From positions 1-7,934 of the forward strand of contig CAKUWM010000126.1 of assembly GCA_934699305.1 (NCBI GenBank): a DNA stretch of 7,934 nucleotides, written 5' to 3'. The position numbers were made by a program, and so were the translations under genes. The notes beneath the pieces are model-generated. The model was not told where the DNA came from. It ran no database searches and was given only the letters and a program-made list of their open reading frames with translations. The DNA is from an uncultured Saprospiraceae bacterium (GTDB lineage Bacteria > Bacteroidota > Bacteroidia > Chitinophagales > Saprospiraceae). Of this stretch, positions 6,342-7,934 are shown piece by piece; positions within the stretch are counted from its first letter, which is position 1, and every line of letters begins with the position of its first letter.

Positions 6342-7160
6342 ATGGAATTGTATGACAAAATAAAGGAAACAGCAGCGTTTATTAAAAGCCAAATAGACGA
6401 ATTACCTACTGTAGGTATTGTATTAGGGAGTGGACTTGGTATTATGGCCGATTCTATTGAAATGCATAAAGAAATACCATATAAGGATATTCCTCATTTC
6501 CCGGTTTCTACTGTGCAGGGGCACAAGGGTACGCTCGCTTTTGGAAAAATAAAGGGTAAGAATACGGTAATGATGAAAGGCAGATTTCATTATTACGAGG
6601 GTTATGATATGGAAACAGTAACATTTCCGATCAGGGTGATGAAAGAATTAGGAGTCCAGGCTTTGTTTATTTCCAATGCTGCCGGTGGCATGAATAAGCA
6701 ATTTAAAGTTGGTGACATCATGCTTATTGACGACCATATCAATTTATTTCCGGATCATCCACTCAGGGGACCATCTGACGAGCGGCTTGGTATTAGATTC
6801 CCTGATATGAGTGAGCCCTACTCTGTTGACATGCTTAAAATGGCTCAACAAGCTGCCAATAATCTAGGAATCAAGTTACATCATGGTGTGTATGTAGGCA
6901 TTCAAGGACCTACCTTTGAAACACGAGCCGAATACCGATGGCTGCATATCATTGGTGGTGATGCAGTAGGCATGAGCACTGTACCTGAAGTCATTGTTGC
7001 TATCCACAGTAAAATGAAGGTTTTAGCCGCTAGCGTTATAACGGATTTAGGGATATTGGATGTTGCCGTCGAAGTAAGTCATGCGGAAGTATTGGAGGCG
7101 GCAAATACAGCAGCACCCAAATTGGCTGCTATTTTCGAAGCCGTTATAGAAAAAGTCTGA
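6342..7160 (+). CDS. punA: Purine nucleoside phosphorylase, trimeric (PNP-I/II) type
   Basis: This cytoplasmic enzyme splits purine (deoxy)nucleosides with phosphate into free base and (deoxy)ribose-1-phosphate for purine salvage. The 272-residue length is normal for the trimeric family. Visible motifs are the phosphate-binding GSGLG (29-33, Ser30), GRFHYYEGY (80-88, Arg81 and His83), SNAAGG (111-116), GDIMLIDDHINL (124-135), the purine-site GPTFETRAE (189-197, Glu193) and DAVGMSTVPEVIVA (207-220). His247 matches the ribose-contacting His257 of human PNP. At the position of human Asn243, which reads the 6-oxo group, this protein has Asp235. The start ATG has no close Shine-Dalgarno sequence. 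It lies 89 bp after the 5-alpha-reductase homologue on the same strand without a visible terminator, so read-through is possible, but a functional link is not suggested. The gene symbol is by family analogy. Confidence 0.95.
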   Translation: MELYDKIKETAAFIKSQIDELPTVGIVLGSGLGIMADSIEMHKEIPYKDIPHFPVSTVQGHKGTLAFGKIKGKNTVMMKGRFHYYEGYDMETVTFPIRVMKELGVQALFISNAAGGMNKQFKVGDIMLIDDHINLFPDHPLRGPSDERLGIRFPDMSEPYSVDMLKMAQQAANNLGIKLHHGVYVGIQGPTFETRAEYRWLHIIGGDAVGMSTVPEVIVAIHSKMKVLAASVITDLGILDVAVEVSHAEVLEAANTAAPKLAAIFEAVIEKV

Positions 7161-7213
7161 TCTGCCAGTAAAATCCTGATGTCGCTATATTTGACGATAT
7201 AACCGAGCATGAT

Positions 7214-7934
7214 TTACAATGCAAGTAAATTACATCCCCTTAATTCACGGTTGTCAATTCGTCCAAGGACTTCAAACTCTCCCAAGTCATTTTGCAGACC
7301 CAGATCTTCTGTTTCTATAAATGAACATGTATATAAATTGGCCATATCAAAAACATTCAACGAGCCTGGACGATTCACAATAGGATAAGAGAAGGGATCA
7401 TTTAATTCTCGCACAAAAACCGACATTGTTTGGGGTACATGAAATGAAAAATTATGAATAGAATAAGCCTGAGACAATAATTCAGTCATTCCATATTCCG
7501 ACATTACAGATTTTGGTTGAAATGCAACCTTTATAAATTCGTGTAATTCTTCCTTCGTCATTTCTTTCGATTGACCTTTCATTCCGCCTGTTTCAATAAT
7601 ACAAACATGATTCCATTGCTGAGCACCTAACTCATCGAAGCATTTAATAAAAGCATAAGGAATACCAAACAGTATAACTTCACAAGAAGTATCAGCTTCA
7701 ATCCAATCTTTCAATGCTTGATATTGATCTAAATAAAAAGCACCGGTCTTATATTGGCTGGCATCCATAAATGAATTTACCATGTAAACTAAACTGCTCT
7801 CTCCTCTTTCCAAATACCCGGGCAAAAGTGCAGCAAATTTATATTTGCTAATATCTCCTATTGAAATTTCAAAAATATATTTACTGACGGCTTTATAAAG
7901 CTTTTCACTCTTCAAATAATGCTTACTCCTACCC
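7214..7934 (-). CDS. LuxE-like acyl-protein synthetase/acyltransferase, 5'-truncated by window edge
   Basis: The gene enters from the right edge; about 239 C-terminal residues of an expected 320-330 are present. The TTG at 7915 is not the start, because the frame continues open upstream as GRSKHY to the last full codon, and SKHY directly follows the ATP-binding SGTTG loop in this family. Adenylate-forming features include ETGGMKG, SEYGMTELLSQAY (the motif resembling ANL core A5), the acidic TEDLG segment and GRIDNRELRGCNLL (A8-like, near the C-terminus). LuxE-type enzymes activate a fatty acid as acyl-AMP and transfer it to a protein cysteine. No luciferase or LuxC/LuxD genes are present, so bioluminescence is not implied; such solitary homologues have no established role in Bacteroidota that I know of. 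The gene converges on the phosphorylase gene with 53 bp between their stops and no obvious hairpin. Confidence 0.85.
   Translation of the reverse strand, partial: GRSKHYLKSEKLYKAVSKYIFEISIGDISKYKFAALLPGYLERGESSLVYMVNSFMDASQYKTGAFYLDQYQALKDWIEADTSCEVILFGIPYAFIKCFDELGAQQWNHVCIIETGGMKGQSKEMTKEELHEFIKVAFQPKSVMSEYGMTELLSQAYSIHNFSFHVPQTMSVFVRELNDPFSYPIVNRPGSLNVFDMANLYTCSFIETEDLGLQNDLGEFEVLGRIDNRELRGCNLLAL

Noticed and set aside
7161..7213. Bidirectional terminator between the convergent phosphorylase and LuxE-like genes
   Set aside because: Only a 5-bp TATAT/ATATA inverted repeat without a GC core is present.

Overview
The window looks like ordinary chromosomal DNA of a low-GC member of the Bacteroidota. 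The evidence is that the genes lack Shine-Dalgarno sequences, A+T-rich tracts precede the start codons, two sites resemble the Bacteroidota -7 promoter box (TAnnTTTG), and several proteins (a SMUG2/DUF4918-type glycosylase, a LuxE-like acyl-protein synthetase, an uncharacterised 329-residue protein) are ones I associate with this phylum. I cannot name a genus. I see no tRNA, rRNA, CRISPR array, insertion sequence, integrase or phage gene.

Layout. The left third is on the minus strand. The first 45 codons of a uracil-DNA-glycosylase-family gene run off the left edge (1-135). A 186-bp gap follows, then an uncharacterised conserved gene (322-1311), a strong hairpin terminator (1360-1396), and a complete AcnA-type aconitase (1408-4185). 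A 328-bp A+T-rich intergenic region (4186-4513) separates aconitase from a divergent plus-strand group. That group is an extended short-chain dehydrogenase/epimerase (4514-5497), a steroid 5-alpha-reductase-like membrane enzyme that overlaps it by ATGA (5494-6252), and, 89 bp further on, a trimeric-type purine nucleoside phosphorylase (6342-7160). A convergent minus-strand LuxE-like acyl-protein synthetase (7214-7934) enters from the right edge. Its reading frame stays open to the last base, so its N-terminus lies outside the window.

How the genes may work together. Aconitase (citric acid cycle) and purine nucleoside phosphorylase (purine salvage) are housekeeping enzymes with no evident link to their neighbours. 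The one pair that looks like a functional unit is the dehydrogenase plus the 5-alpha-reductase homologue. They are translationally coupled and their families carry out successive oxidation and reduction steps on the steroid A ring. The reductase keeps the Glu and Tyr that bind the 3-keto group in the human enzyme. A steroid or other polycyclic/isoprenoid enone substrate is therefore a reasonable but unproven inference. I found no clear evidence of a wholly new multi-gene system. The best candidates for follow-up are this pair, the uncharacterised 329-residue protein, and the Asp at the base-specificity position of the phosphorylase.
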